A stretch of 64,000 nucleotides of DNA from Rhizophagus clarus (GCA_015698045.1 BLAL01000229.1:470001-534000), one strand, 5' to 3'. Counted from the stretch's first letter, positions 12,187-24,330 are shown. The notes: generated by a model not told the origin, from the letters alone. Made by a program: numbers and translations.

Positions 12187-15100
12187 CATCGGGAAAAATT
12201 TTGGTCCACAGATCTGCGCAATTCTGCGGAACCCAATTCTGCACAAATCTAAGGACATGCTGATGCGCAGCACTGAAAAATTTCATGGATTTCTGCGCAG
12301 TTCTGCAAACACAAAAAAATCTGCGAAAATTTTCAAAAACAAATCTGCGAAATTTTTCAAAATTTTTGACATTTACAATTACTTTTATTGTTAATTAACA
12401 TCAATTAATTTATTTAATTTATTTAATTAAAGCATTACAAATAAATCAATTTACTACACTATTAACTACACTATTTCGGGTATTAAATGCACTAAATTTT
12501 CTGGCCTTTCTTTCTTTACTTTCACTGTTTCGTTGAAAATGTAAAAAACGTTTTTTTCGAAGTTTTTTACCTTTATATTAGGATTGGAATCTTTCTTTCA
12601 GTTTCCTGCGCCTGCAAAAAAAACTAACAAAACCGTCAGTAAATGTTTCGTTAAATAAAAAAAAAACAAAAAAGAAAATTAAATACCGTTTACTTTGAAA
12701 TTCTATCCAGAGACAAGTCAGAAAACCGCAGACCTATACTAATATTTTTTGAAATTTTAATCTTTAAAATTTGTCCGGTAAGCATCTGGAAAGCCGATGA
12801 CTTATAAAATAAAAAACGAAATGGTTAGTTGACGTTTCGTTTAAAAAAAAATAATAAATTTAAATTTTTGAAGGTAAATACCTTTGAATTCTGCTAGAAG
12901 ACCTCTGGAAAGACGCAAATCTAAAAAAAAGAATTCGAAATGTTAATTAACGTTTCATTAATAAAAATGAGCAAAAAAATTTTTTTTATTTTGGGATGAT
13001 ACCAGGTCCGCCGCGAGGTGGGGTCCATCTAAAAAAATGAAACCGAATGTTATTTAACGTTCGTTGAAATAAAAATAAGATAAAAAAAAGGTGTTTTTTT
13101 TTACCTTCGGTCTGCTTCAAGTTCTGGACCTAAAAAAAAAGAAAAATAAAATGAAACATTAGTTTTGTTTCGTTTCGTAAAATAAAATATTATTTCGAGG
13201 TTTTTTTACCTTCAAAATACCACGGTCCGCTTCAAACTAGAGTTCCAGACCTAAAAAAAAAGAAAAATAAAACGAAACATTAGTTTTGTTTCATTTCGTA
13301 AAATAAAATATTATTTCGAGGTTTTTTTACCTTCAAAATATCACGGCCCGCTTCAAACTAGAGTTCCGGACCTAAAAAATAAAAATGAAAATGAACATTA
13401 GTAACGTTCATTTAAATAAAGCAAAAAAATAATAAATTTTGAAGGTATTACCTTCGAAATACCAGTCCGCCTCTAAATTTCAGACCTAAAAAATAAAAAA
13501 AAACAAACATTAGTAACGTTCGTTTAAATAAAGTATAAGAAAAAAAATAATAAATTTCGAAAGTATTACCTTCGAAATACCAGTCCGCCTCTAAATTTTG
13601 GGCCTAAAAAATAAAAAAAAAATAAACATTAATAACGTTCGTTTAAATAAAACAAAAAAAAAATAATAAATTTTGAAGGTATTATATCTTCAAAATACCA
13701 GTCCGCCTCTAAATTTTGGACCTAAAAAATAAAAAAAAATGAACATTAGTAACGTTTGTTTAAATAAAACAAAAAAAAATAATAAATTTCGAAGGTATTA
13801 TACCTTCAAAATACCAGTCCGCCTCTAAATTCCAGACCTAAAAAATAAAAAAAAACAAACATTAGTAATGTTCGTTTAAATAAAACAAAAAAAAATAATA
13901 AATTTCAAAGATATTATACCTTCGAAATACCATAGTCCGCCTCTAAAGGAGTTCTGGACCTAAAAAAAGAAAGAAAACAAATGTTAGTTGACGTTCGTTG
14001 AAATTAAAGTAAAAAAAATTGTTTTTTTTTTACTTAATGGTCTGCCTCAACATGGAGTTCCAGACCTAAAAAAAGGAGAAAAGCGAAACGTTACTAACAT
14101 TTCGCTAAAATACAAAAAAAAATTACTTTTTTCTTTTATTAATGGTCCGCCTTGAAATGGAGTTTCAGACCTAAAAAAAAGAAGAGAAGCGAAACGTTAA
14201 TTAGTTTCGTTTCAATATAAAATATAATTTTGAGGTTTTTTTTTACTTTCGAAATATCTGGTCCGCCTCAAATGAAACTCCAGACCTAAAAAAAAAGAAA
14301 AAGAAATCGAACGTTAGTTAACGTTCATTAATAAAAATAAAAAAAAAATTTTTTTCAAAATTACTTTCGAAATGATGTCCAAAGCCGTATGTTCGATGTT
14401 CTGGATTACAAAAAGTAAGAACAAACGTATGATAATGTTCGTTAAACAAAATTAAAAAATAAAATCGAACATTAATATTAACGTTCGTTAAATTAAATTA
14501 ATAAAAAAAGTCTGGAGCTGTACTTTGGCTTCCAGACCTAAAAAAAAGCAAAAATCAAACGTTAATATTAATGTTCATTAAATAATAAAAAGGTCCAGAG
14601 CTGTACTTTAGCTTCCAGACTCAAAAAAATTAGAATTGAACGTGTTTAATGCTAACGTTTATGAATTAAACTTCAATAAAAAAATTTTTCAAAGGTTTTA
14701 CCATTGGAAAAAAAAGTCTGGTGCTATACTTCGGCTTCTGGACCTAAAAAAAAGCAAAAATCGAACGTTAATATTAACGTTCGTTAAATTTTAAATAATA
14801 AAAAAGTCTGAAGCTGTACTTTGGCTTTCAGACCTAAAAAAAATTAGAATTAAACGTGTTTATAATGTTCGTTAAATAAATTAATATACTTGAAGGCTTT
14901 AACCTTCGAAATGGAGAGTCCAGAGCCGTTCTTCAGTGTCAAAGACCTCTAACCTTCAAAATGGAGAGTCCAGAGCCGTTCTTTAGCGTCAAGGACCTCT
15001 ACCCTTCGAAGTGGAGAGTCCAGGACTATTCTTCAGCTTCCAGGACCTCTAACCTTCGAAATAGAGTCTGGAAAGGGCTTTGAGCTCATCCAAAACTTAG

Positions 15101-15844
15101 AAAAGAAACTACAAAAAAAAAAATTTTTAAAATAGCTCTGCAAGACAGATCTTGTCATTTTTGTCCGTAAAACTTCGAAATTCGAAAACAAATTTTTTAA
15201 CTTCCTAATTTCTCGTTCATCCTGCACTTTAAAACCATAAGTAAAAAATTTTTGTTTGAATCCGGAACTTGTACCTTTGGCATTCTGCCGAACATTGGAA
15301 ACTTGCCTTAAAGACTTCGAACCTTATAAAGAAACAGTATTTTTTAATTTTTTTTTTTTTTTTAAAAAAAAATTATTCTTGAAGTCCGAGTATTTGACAA
15401 GCTTCGAAGCTTAAAAAAAAATCCACTAAAAAATTTATTTTTTTTTTCTTTGGTATCTTTAAACAAATTATTTTTTTTAAGGCGTTAAAAAATTATTTCT
15501 TTAAAAGTATTATAAAATTATTTCTTTAAAGTGATAGAAAAAAATTGTTTCTTTAAAAAAGTTTAAAAATTAGCGATGTAAAGTTTATCAAAATAAATAT
15601 GCAAAGTTTATCAAATTAAAGAGAAAAATTGTGAAAATCTTCAAAGATTTTTGTATGAAGTGTTTTTAAAAATCTGCAATTTTGGAGATTATCACAAATT
15701 TTTCATAAAAAAATCTTTGAAAAAAAATAAAAAATAATTTCTGCAGTATTGCGCAGATTCTTAACAAAATTGCATTAAAAAAATGCGGCAATCTGCTAAA
15801 ATCGCAGATCACCGCAGATCTGAACTGAAATAACTTTCCCGATG
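12187..15844. mobile_element. TA-flanked element filled with tandem repeats, nested
   Basis: The ends are CATCGGGAAAAATTT (left) and, in reverse complement, CATCGGGAAAGTTATTTC (right), each flanked by TA (12185-12186 and 15845-15846). Subterminal regions on both sides are dense in CAGATCTGCG and TCTGCGCAATTCTGC words (12205-12360 and 15640-15830). No transposase frame is present. The frames at 12146-12394 and 15033-15227 fall in the repeats and are not genes. Classification is open: TA flanks suggest Tc1/mariner-like, but the tandem core is unusual. Confidence 0.55.
12600..15060. repeat. Long degenerate tandem array, ~110-130-bp unit
   Basis: Each unit contains GGTCCGCCTCAAA, then a TTCCGGACCTAAAAAA segment, an A-rich stretch with a palindromic AACATTAGTAACGTT core, and TTCGAAGGTATTACCTTCGAA. 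Copies are recognisable about every 110-130 bp from 12.6 kb to 15.06 kb. The last three copies (about 14890-15060) are shorter and near-identical. Differences between copies are mostly CG, TG or CA swaps. Confidence 0.85.
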
Positions 15845-16094
15845 TATTAAAAAAAACTTTTCAGCATTTTTCCATATAAAATTCTAAAAAAAAAATGCCA
15901 AAATAGTTCTTTTACAATCATTTAGTATCAGTGTTTTCTTTTTTTAACTTTGAGTTAAACAGGTCAATCAGGTCAGTCAAACTATGACCTAACCTGAAAT
16001 CGGGTCACAAATTTGATAACCTGACCTGAATATTTCAGGTCAACCCGACAGGTCACCTGAATTGACCTGATCCATTCAGAACACTATCTGCAGT

Positions 16095-16427
16095 ATAGAC
16101 TGAAATAGAATAAAAGCAATACTTTCTACAAGAAGACCTCCTATTCTAAAGTAATAACTGGATCTAACAAGATTCCTCTTGGGTCACACAAATCTTTGAA
16201 TCATGAATCAAAAAATAGTACTTCTTTAACTAACCTCACATCTACTAAGAAGTACTCTAACAACATAAATCAAACAAATGATAAAGGTTTATATGAGTCT
16301 AATAGTAAGTAAAATGATACTAAGAACAAAATAGAAATCAAGCAGCTATTGAAACAATTAATTAGTTTGTACAGTCAACATGCTTGTAATAGGAAGTTAA
16401 TTACTAAAGAAATATTTATTCCCTAAC
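16095..16427 (+). pseudogene. Decayed coding relic, part 3 of 3
   Basis: One frame is nearly open from about 16198 to a stop at 16425-16427. It includes KIEIKQLLKQLISLYSQHAC and ends KLITKEIFIP, with a single internal stop (TAA) near 16308. This looks like the C-terminus of the protein broken at 6632 and 11384. After it come an AT-rich tail and a polyadenylation-like AATAAAATATGCG (16602 on), as in a gene 3' end. The function is not recognised. Confidence 0.45.
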
Positions 16428-16639
16428 TGATTTTTTGTTTAAAGGATTAGCATTTTTTACAATATTTCTTTTTTTTGTTTTCATTTCCTTTATACCCTTA
16501 TATTAGTAATTGTTATATGGCTGGCTGAACTATAACCTGATAGGGCCTTACAGTGTATTTTCATGTATAAATATAATATATGATGTCTTTCCTATAACTT
16601 AATAAAATATGCGATGTCCAACATTTTTAAATAAAAAAA

Positions 16640-18470
16640 AAAATTATATTTTTAATATAAAATTATATTATAAGAAATAATTAAAATCAGATTTTTTTTT
16701 AAATACTAACTTGTACTAAAGAAGTTGAAGAGCTTAGTAGTTTTGTTTGACTGAAGAGGTTGTTTATTAATTGATGTTTTTTAAATAAAATTGTTAAATT
16801 ACTTTTTTTTGATAACAGTTTAATGTTTTTTATACAATTTTTGAATGGATTTTATTAATATATTTTTAATATTTTAATTTTCTGAAATTTTTTGCTCTTT
16901 TACTAAGCTTAATTAAGGGAATAAAATATATTGGAATATTGATCTTAATGGCAATCTTTGAAATTTTATCAAACTGCTTTTAATTATTAATTATATTCTT
17001 TTTAATTTTTGTACTTATGTTGCATATACCTTATCATATGTCTTTAGTTGATTGGTATTTTTTTTATTTTTATTTTTATTTTTTATTTAATTTATAAGTT
17101 TTTAAAAAAAAGATATCAATCTGAATCAAAACTTTATTAACTTCCAATTAAGCACTTCATTTTCTTTAAAGTATATTTGTTTTATATTTTTCTTTTTAAG
17201 ATTTATAACTTATTTACTTGCCTTTAGATTTCAAGTTTTTTAAATAGAAAATGCTTTGTAAGAATTGCAAGGTGAAAAAATTGTGAGTTTATACTATAAA
17301 AATATTCTTTAATACTAGATTTAATTATTATATACATGATCAATTGTATTTTGTAAAAATTTTAAACTTATTAGTCAGTGGAAATGTCATAAGATTGGAA
17401 GGAAGTTTTTTTGTACTATGATATCACAATATAAATTATTGGCATATTATAGTCTTCAAGTCTATAGTATATATGTAAAATCCAAAGTTGGTCAAAGTTA
17501 GTACAAATGGTTAAAATTGGTGATCTTTAGATCATAATTTTGGCCAAAATTTTCTTAATTCTGGCCAAATTCATAATGCCAGCCTAAATTTAATTAAAAT
17601 CCAAATTTTCAGATTATAGGTAATACTGCATTTATACAATGTAACATCATTTTTAACAATTATGAGCATGTTCATCTAGTTCTCAAGAACATATTTATAA
17701 ACAATAAAAAGTAAAAACTTTCCTTTATTCAGTTCAATCTGGCTGAAGAAGGTTGCCTATTATTAACCTATTTTAACTTAGTAAACTAATAAAATATTAA
17801 GAAAATTTTTTCAACCTTTTACTTTTGCTTATTTTTTGAAAGAATCTTGTTAACTTGCTCTTCCAGTTAAATCACCCAGGTTAAATCCCCCCTCCCCTTT
17901 ATAATAAATTTACAAATTTATTGATAAGCCAATTTTTATTGGCTAATTTTTGTTTTTCACAATAAATTTTATTTATGTTTTTATGTTAAACTAAAACTTA
18001 AATTTTATATATTTATAATGTTTAATATAGTTAAAGAATCATTTGTTTTAATTGTTTATTATAGAACTGGTAGTAGTAAATAAGTAACCAAAAAAAAAAA
18101 AAACAAAATAAAGAGATAGAAAATAAAGATTGAAAACATTTAAAAATAAAAAAGACAATGAACTTTTTTTTTCAGTAAAACAAATTTTTTTTTTATTTAT
18201 CAAATCAATACATTAATAAAGTCTAATAACTCCAAACCTAACACTAAAGAAAAAATGTGACGAATGTGACAAAATGATAACAAAAAAAATAGTAGTAAGC
18301 TTCCGTTTTGTTCTTTAATAGATCTACAGGAATCTAAAGAAAAATAAAAGAAAATGTATCTTCAGAATCTAAAGAAAAAAAAATAAAAGGTAAGTTGAAA
18401 CGAAATTGCAACATACTAATAAATAAAAAAACAATTCACTTTCCATTTTTCTTTTAATAGATTTCTGAAC
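16640..18470. other. AT-rich spacer, no gene seen
   Basis: I see no supported gene. Around 17480-17600 there is a run of short repeats of the type TTGGTCAAAGTTAG, AAAATTGG and TGGCCAAA, but without clear inverted ends or a target duplication. Confidence 0.5.
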
Positions 18471-18473
18471 CCT

Positions 18474-18720
18474 AAAGGAAAAGAAAGGGGAAATAAAAGG
18501 AAGGGGAAAAGGAAATATGGCGAGGATAAAGGGAATAGGGATGAAAGGAAAAAGAGAAATGAGAATAAAAAATAGAAGAAGAGAAAAGGAAAGGGACGAA
18601 AGATAGAAAAAGAGGAAGAGGAAAGGGGACGAAAATTGAAGGGAAAAGGAAGGGAGACAAAAAATAGAAGAAAGGGAAAGAGACGAAAGATATAGGAATA
18701 AAAGATAAGTGAAATGTAGC
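18474..18720. repeat. ~250-bp almost pure purine tract
   Basis: The plus strand is nearly all A and G, built from GGAAAGGAAA, GAAGAGGAAAAGG and AAAGATA-like blocks. The overlapping minus-strand frames (serine/phenylalanine/leucine-rich) are only translations of this tract. Confidence 0.85.
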
Positions 18721-19180
18721 AACAAGAAAAAATAAAAAAAAGAGAACCATTTGTTTATTTGTTTGTTTTATTATTATTAACTGACAAGTCTTAAAAATTG
18801 TACTAAGGTAATAGAATTTACATCACAATAAAGAAAAACTAATACACCTATACTAAATTAATAAAAAAACCTTCTTCTTCAAGAGACCGATGGGAGTCAG
18901 CCTGTCATCTTTTACAACTAAATAAGCTATGACCTTGCTTAGTCAATAAATCCAGAGCAGTAAAATCTTTATACAAAAAAGGTTAGTAAAAAAAACGCCA
19001 TTCTAACTAGCAAGAAAACAAAAAGGGGAAAGGGTAGAAAGAATAAAAAAAAGAAAAAAAGGAATTAGCTAGAACTACCTGTTGGAACTTATGCCACATC
19101 TAACTACTTCTTTATCTCCTGGCACTAATAAACTAAGCACCTAGAAATAAATCTGCAATTTGTTTATTACTATTCATGTT

Positions 19181-19501
19181 TTAACTAGAGCGTAACTTCT
19201 TTTTCTTCGAAGATTTGGATTTCTTCTTTCCAGTAGCAGTAGCAGTAGAATTACCTTTCTTATTCTTCTTTGGAGGATTCTTCTTGGAATTAGAAGTACT
19301 GGCCTTTCCTATAGAAGGCACTTTAGGACCTTTATCGCTCTTGTTGCTTGTGGTGGTTCCATCACCAGTTTTTAATAGCATCCAGCATCCTTGACAACTG
19401 ACCTTTTGGAGCAATCTTCTTTGATTCGTGTCAGCTGACGTTCTTTGACCATTGGAAAGGTGCTTGTTCAATAGTGAAATTAAAAAGAGAAATGTTAACA
19501 T
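19181..19501 (-). CDS. Small basic Lys/Ser-rich protein, unrecognised
   Basis: A 106-residue frame starts at ATG (complement 19499-19501) and ends at TAA (complement 19181-19183). The N-terminus MLTFLFLISLLNKHLS is hydrophobic and could be a weak signal peptide. The middle has the cysteine pair SCQGCW. The last third is a Lys/Ser tail (KKKSKSSKKKKLRSS). The ATG lies exactly in the 8-bp target duplication of the adjacent hAT element, so the upstream promoter has been separated by 3.6 kb. It may instead be the last exon of a longer, now broken gene. Function unknown. Confidence 0.3.
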   Translation of the reverse strand: MLTFLFLISLLNKHLSNGQRTSADTNQRRLLQKVSCQGCWMLLKTGDGTTTSNKSDKGPKVPSIGKASTSNSKKNPPKKNKKGNSTATATGKKKSKSSKKKKLRSS

Positions 19502-19506
19502 TTTTT

Positions 19507-22500
19507 TAGAGTTTGGATCTGTGTATCCGTTATCCATGTATCTGTACGGATAATGGATTGCGGATACTCATTTTATTATTTTGGATAGAATCCTTGGATA
19601 AATAATTTTGTACGGATAATCCGTAAGTAATCTGCGGATAATCCTTATATCCATGGATAAACAGATATGCAGATAATCCATTATATCCATGGATAACCCG
19701 AAATATTTTTTTTTACATAAACGCAATATTTCTCATTTATTTTTTTTATTAATTTATTTTTATTTTTAAATTTTATTCTTTAAACTGACAGACATTCAGA
19801 AAAGGTTTGTTTTTTGGTTTTTTTTTTATAATTTAAATTTCAGAAAGATTGAAAGAAACGAGGCGAATAAATTAAATTACTAAAGGCTGTTTTGAGTTTT
19901 TTTTACTTTTTTAAATTTTAATTTTTTATTCTCGTTATTGCTTTGTCCTTGGTTTCATTACTAAACAATCTTTCTTTTTTTTTTATTAATTTCAGACAGT
20001 TTTAACGTTTTATTAGCCTATTAGGAGAAACAAAAGGTAGGTTAGTTTTTTTTTTTTTTACTTTTTTTTTATTTTTATTGTTGTTTTGTCTGTTATTTCA
20101 TCCTTATTACATTTACTAACCGAACTTTCTTTGTCTTCTTAGTTTTAGATGGATCTATCAAGAGAAATGAGTAGGTTAGTAGATTTTATTTCATAATTTC
20201 ACCATTGCTGTTTCGTCCTTATAACAAATCTTTATTCTTTAGATTTTGATGATGCATCTCAGAAAGGTATATTTTATTTGTTTCCATTTGATTTCTTCAT
20301 CTTACATTTCACTAATTTTTTTATATTTTATTTTTAGTTTTTACCAGTTTTCAGTTAATGACATTTTTTGTTTTGTCATTTTTTTTTAGTAATCAATAAA
20401 TAAATAAAAAAATGTATAAAGTCAGATTTATTAAATGAGTAAATTTAATTTAAAAAAAAAATGAAGGAATCAGGAATTTTTTGAATTAATTCTTTCCGAA
20501 TTTTCAGAATTGATTTTTCTGGTTGTGTAATTGTGTTTTGTAATACAATCAATATAAATGATCGATTTTTTGATCTTTGGCGAAAAAATTTTTTAATTTC
20601 AATTTTTCATTTTCACTTTTGCAATTTTAGTGTTTTAAATAATGGAACTTAACAATGACGAAGACAATGCTTATTTTAGTGATTCTGCTCGAACTGATAG
20701 TACAGCCGGTACAGAAGCAAGTGGAAGAAAGAGAAGAAGGGTTTTAGCTGTGGATAAAACAGATATATGGCGTTATTTTAATAAGCTGGATCCACCAAAA
20801 CCCAAACATAAAAAAGGCTCTTGCAATGTAGAGATTAAAACAAGCAAAGATGTGAAAATATGTGGGCATGTAATTAATACAGATGGATCAACTGGTAATT
20901 TTTGGTCTTATTTAGAAGCTAATCATGGTATACTTAAATCTGAAAAAGAAAATACTAGCAGTAATCCTACTCAAGCCAAAGTTGATGTAATGTTTCAAAA
21001 ACAGTGGTCAAAAAATCCTAAGCGCAAGTGAGAGTGTGATGAAGCGTTAACAGAATTTTTAATTGATGATATGCAACCACTTTATGTGTTAAAGAATGAA
21101 GGTTTTATTAATTTAGTTAAAACACTTGATCCTTATTATACTCTTCCAAGTGACAAATACGTCAAAAAGCTTATTACTAAAGCATATAATAATTCTAAAC
21201 AAGAACTAATAAAATTATTTGGTAATACCATAAAATTCTGTTCGATCACGACAGATTTATGGACTGGTAGAGATCGTCAAGGATATATTGGTGTTACGTG
21301 CTCATTTATCAACAAAGAATTCGAATTACAAGAAATAATGTTAGCATGTCAATATATAGAGTATCCTCATACAAGTCAAAATATTGCACGAACAATAATG
21401 AATCTAATTTTTGAATGGGGTTTGGAAAAAAAATTTATTTGTATTACTACCGATAATGGTAGTAATATAGTCGCTGCTTCTAGACTTTTACCTAATACAT
21501 TTCGGATTCCCTGTGCAGCTCATACATTAAATCTTGTAGTAAATAAAGGTTTAATACCAGTTGAAATCTTAATAGCACGTGCAAAACGACTTATTAATTT
21601 TTTTATGAGTCCAAAACAAAATGAATGGTTAAAAGCAATACAAACATGTCATTTAAATGGAACTGAGGTTTATTTTCACATTTATTTTAATATATTTCAT
21701 TATTTATTCATAATATTAATAATACTAAATATAGCCTTTTTTTAGGATTTTTCAGAAAATCACAAGTATTTGCGTACAATTCAGGACGTGAAGATGAGAT
21801 GGAATTCGTCATATCTTGCATGGGAACGTCTTCTTAAACTTCATCATGCAATTAATATTTTAATTGCAACTATGAGTACCGAAAGTGAATCTGATACAGA
21901 TACAAAAAAAGATTTAAAACGTCTTAAAGAAATAATGCTTAGTGATGATGAGTGGAAACTTATGAAATAATTAATTAAAATACTTCAACCTTTTTATGAT
22001 GCAACTAAATTACTAGGTGGTGAAAAGTATGCAACAGCTTCTTTTATGTATTATGTTGTGGCTACTCTTCAAATTAAAGTAATTCCTAAAGAAGTTGAAG
22101 TAGTAGATTTGACAAATGATGATGATGCATTTGATGATGATATTAAATTTGAAGATGGTGATGATGACGATGTTATTATTATGCAAAACACAAAAAGAAA
22201 AATCAAGATTAAAAATCCTTTAAATTGTGAAGGAAAGGAAGAAGAAGTCAAAAGAAATTTATATCATTTATTACATCATTATTGGGAAAATCCAGCAAAA
22301 GAAGGAATGATATCAGCATTGCTAGATCCATGTGTAAAAAGTCTCAATTTTGTTTCTAGTTTAAAAAAAGAAGGGATAATTTCTCTTTTGCGTGATGAAT
22401 ATCAATTTGTTAAAGAATCAGAAGAGTTTGCTACTGGTACTACATTAAATAGTGATGATTTAGATTTATTAGAATCAAATAACTCTTTACTTATAGATAT

Positions 22501-23150
22501 GTTTGCAGAAAGTCAAAGTGCCGAAAATGAACTTAATGATTACCTTTCATTACAACAATTATCTCCTAAAACCGATCCTTATAAATGGTGGGCAGGAAAT
22601 CAAAATAGATTTCCGATTTTATCTTATTTAGCCAAAAAATATTTATCAATTTCCGCTACTTCAACTTCTAGTGAAAGGTTATTTTCTCAAGCAGGTAATA
22701 CAATGACAGCAAAACGTACGCAACTAAAGCCAAAGTTCTTTGAAAAGCTTTTGTTTCTAAAAAAAAATCATAAAATTTTAGGTAATATTTTTCCACCGAA
22801 AATTTATAATGAGATTGATCAAATTTAAAATTTAATAAATAAATAGGGTATAAATATCATATTATCCTTATTATCCGTATTATCTGTATTATTCATATAC
22901 TGTATCTGCATTAACTGCATTATCCGTGTTATTTGCATAATCCACGTTATCCATGTTATCCGCATTATCCGTATATCCATATTATCTGTATTATCCGTAC
23001 TATCCATGGATAACATGGATATGGATTATCCATTCAATTTTTTTTTAAATTATCCATATCCAGGCTTAATTTTTGTATGGATAACGGATACTAGATTTTT
23101 ATTATGGATATGTATCCATGGATAACATGGATACACGGATTTAAACTCTA
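19507..23150 (+). mobile_element. Near-intact hAT transposon
   Basis: The left end is TAGAGTTTGGATCTGTGTAT and the right end, in reverse complement, is TAGAGTTTAAATCCGTGTAT. The element is flanked by exact duplicates of CATTTTTT (19499-19506 and 23151-23158), the 8-bp hAT signature. Both subterminal zones (19520-19700 and 22850-23110) are packed with TATCCATGGATAA and TTATCCGTAT words, which are candidate transposase-binding repeats. A hAT transposase with only two stops lies inside, so this is the youngest-looking large element in the left half. Confidence 0.95.
20642..22828 (+). pseudogene. hAT transposase with two in-frame stops
   Basis: One frame with a single 78-bp intron (21668-21745, GT-AG) covers the whole protein. 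It begins with an acidic, basic-patch N-terminus (GRKRRRV). A BED-like zinc-finger region follows at about residues 40-100, then the RNase-H-like core with TDLWTGRDRQGY and ITTDNGSNIVAASR, and PCAAHTLNLVV. It ends with the dimerisation motif TSSERLFSQAGN. Two codons are stops: TGA at 21029-21031 (after PKRK, likely once CGA) and TAA at 21968-21970 (after KLMK, likely once CAA). Length and motif order match full hAT transposases, so it was probably mobile recently. Confidence 0.9.
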
Positions 23151-23159
23151 CATTTTTTA

Positions 23160-24027
23160 TTAAAAAAAAATGAATCAGATCGATAAATCACATGATTTTC
23201 ACTGATACTGAGTTATTTGTTATAGTAATGAATTTTTTTATAATGAATAAACCCTAACCAAAAAGAAAAAAGAAACCAGCTGAAATTTAAGAAGAAATGC
23301 AAGTTAAAAGAATCCCAAGTAAAAATGTAAAAGAAAATCCAGAAAAATTCATAAGAAATCCCATAAAGAAATAGGAAAAATGTAAGAAAAACCTCATACC
23401 AAGAAGAAATCCAAGAAATCCAAAAAGAATACGAGTATAAACCCAAAAAGAAATCCAGGAGATCTAATAAAAAATCCAAGAAGAAACCTGACCAAAAAAA
23501 AAAGAAAAAGGACTGGTTAGTAATTGTAAAAAAAAATAGATTTCTAAAATTCTGAATACCTGAAACTTACCATTTATTAAGACATTAAAGAACCTACAAA
23601 AAAACAAAGAAATGGTTAATTAGTAAGAGATAAACCAAATAAAAAAAAATGCTAAAAAACTTACAGTATAGAAAGGTCAGTCAAAATTCGAAACATTAAA
23701 GGTAAAAGAAGAGTAATAGATCTGGCGTGATAAATAAATAATCTGTAAAATGTTTATATGTGATTGGATTTATATTTGATTACACGATAGAGTAAAAATC
23801 ACCCAGTAAATAATAATTTTCTTATATAAAAATTACCAATTACCCTGGGTTAAAATTAGTTTTATACTTTTTGAAATATTTCATAAATATCTTTTATTTT
23901 AATGCTATTTAAATATAAAAAAAAAATTTTACCTATTTATTTTTATTTATTTATTGTATATGTATTTGTGATTTAATAGCTAACACAGTCAAACATGAAT
24001 TTTTTTATAAATAAATACCATATATTC
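23160..24027. other. Low-complexity spacer, no gene seen
   Basis: Positions 23210-23520 are purine-rich with GAAATCCAAGAA repeats; the minus-strand frame there is low-complexity Phe/Trp/Leu translation. The rest is AT-rich with no supported gene. Confidence 0.5.
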
Positions 24028-24194
24028 TGAGCCACAATACTCCCCTATACATAGTATCCCCCTCAAAAAATTTGCTAGAATTTTAAAGTACCCAGGTACT
24101 TTACATAGAGAATTCCAATTTAAAGCTTAAAATTTTGTAAAATACCCGAGGTATAATAATACTAGATTTATATATAATGTATATTTCAGATATA

Positions 24195-24330
24195 TAAAAA
24201 TGCTAGAACAGTTAATATTAGCATTTTTTTTGCATTTTTATATATATAAAAATGCCAGAACAATCAGTTTCAGCATTTTTTTTTACTTTACATATAAAAA
24301 ATATCAGAATAGTCAGTTTTGGTGTTTCAT
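24195..24330. repeat. Three ~50-bp direct repeats
   Basis: ATATAAAAATGCCAGAACA followed by GTTAGTTTTAGCATTTTTT-like sequence occurs three times with spacing of about 50 bp. Copies differ by a few substitutions. No coding potential. Confidence 0.7.

Larger units (their letters stand above)
11393..16086. mobile_element. hAT-type non-autonomous element
   Basis: The left end is TAAAGTTCTGAATGGATTAG and the right end, in reverse complement, is TAGTGTTCTGAATGGATCAG. The flanking 8-mers are TCTGCAAC (11385-11392) and TCTGCAGT (16087-16094): six of eight match and the other two are transitions. Both ends carry many copies of an AGGTCAGGTCAGAT-like subterminal motif (11410-11520 and 15960-16075). The terminal core TTCTGAATG matches the element at 2612-4842, but the subterminal motif differs. 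Its own body is about 1 kb; the rest is a second element nested inside. Confidence 0.75.

Noticed and set aside
12146-12394. 82-codon frame
   Set aside because: Crosses the inner element's end and its TCTGCG repeats; coding would be accidental.
18369-18750. Two overlapping minus-strand frames of 92-118 codons
   Set aside because: They only translate the homopurine tract into Ser/Phe/Leu runs; no start context or domain.
22825-23016. 63-codon minus-strand frame with repeated Ile/Met/Asp
   Set aside because: It is the subterminal TTATCC repeat zone of the hAT element.
23213-23479. 88-codon Phe/Trp-rich minus-strand frame
   Set aside because: Low-complexity purine-rich DNA read in reverse.
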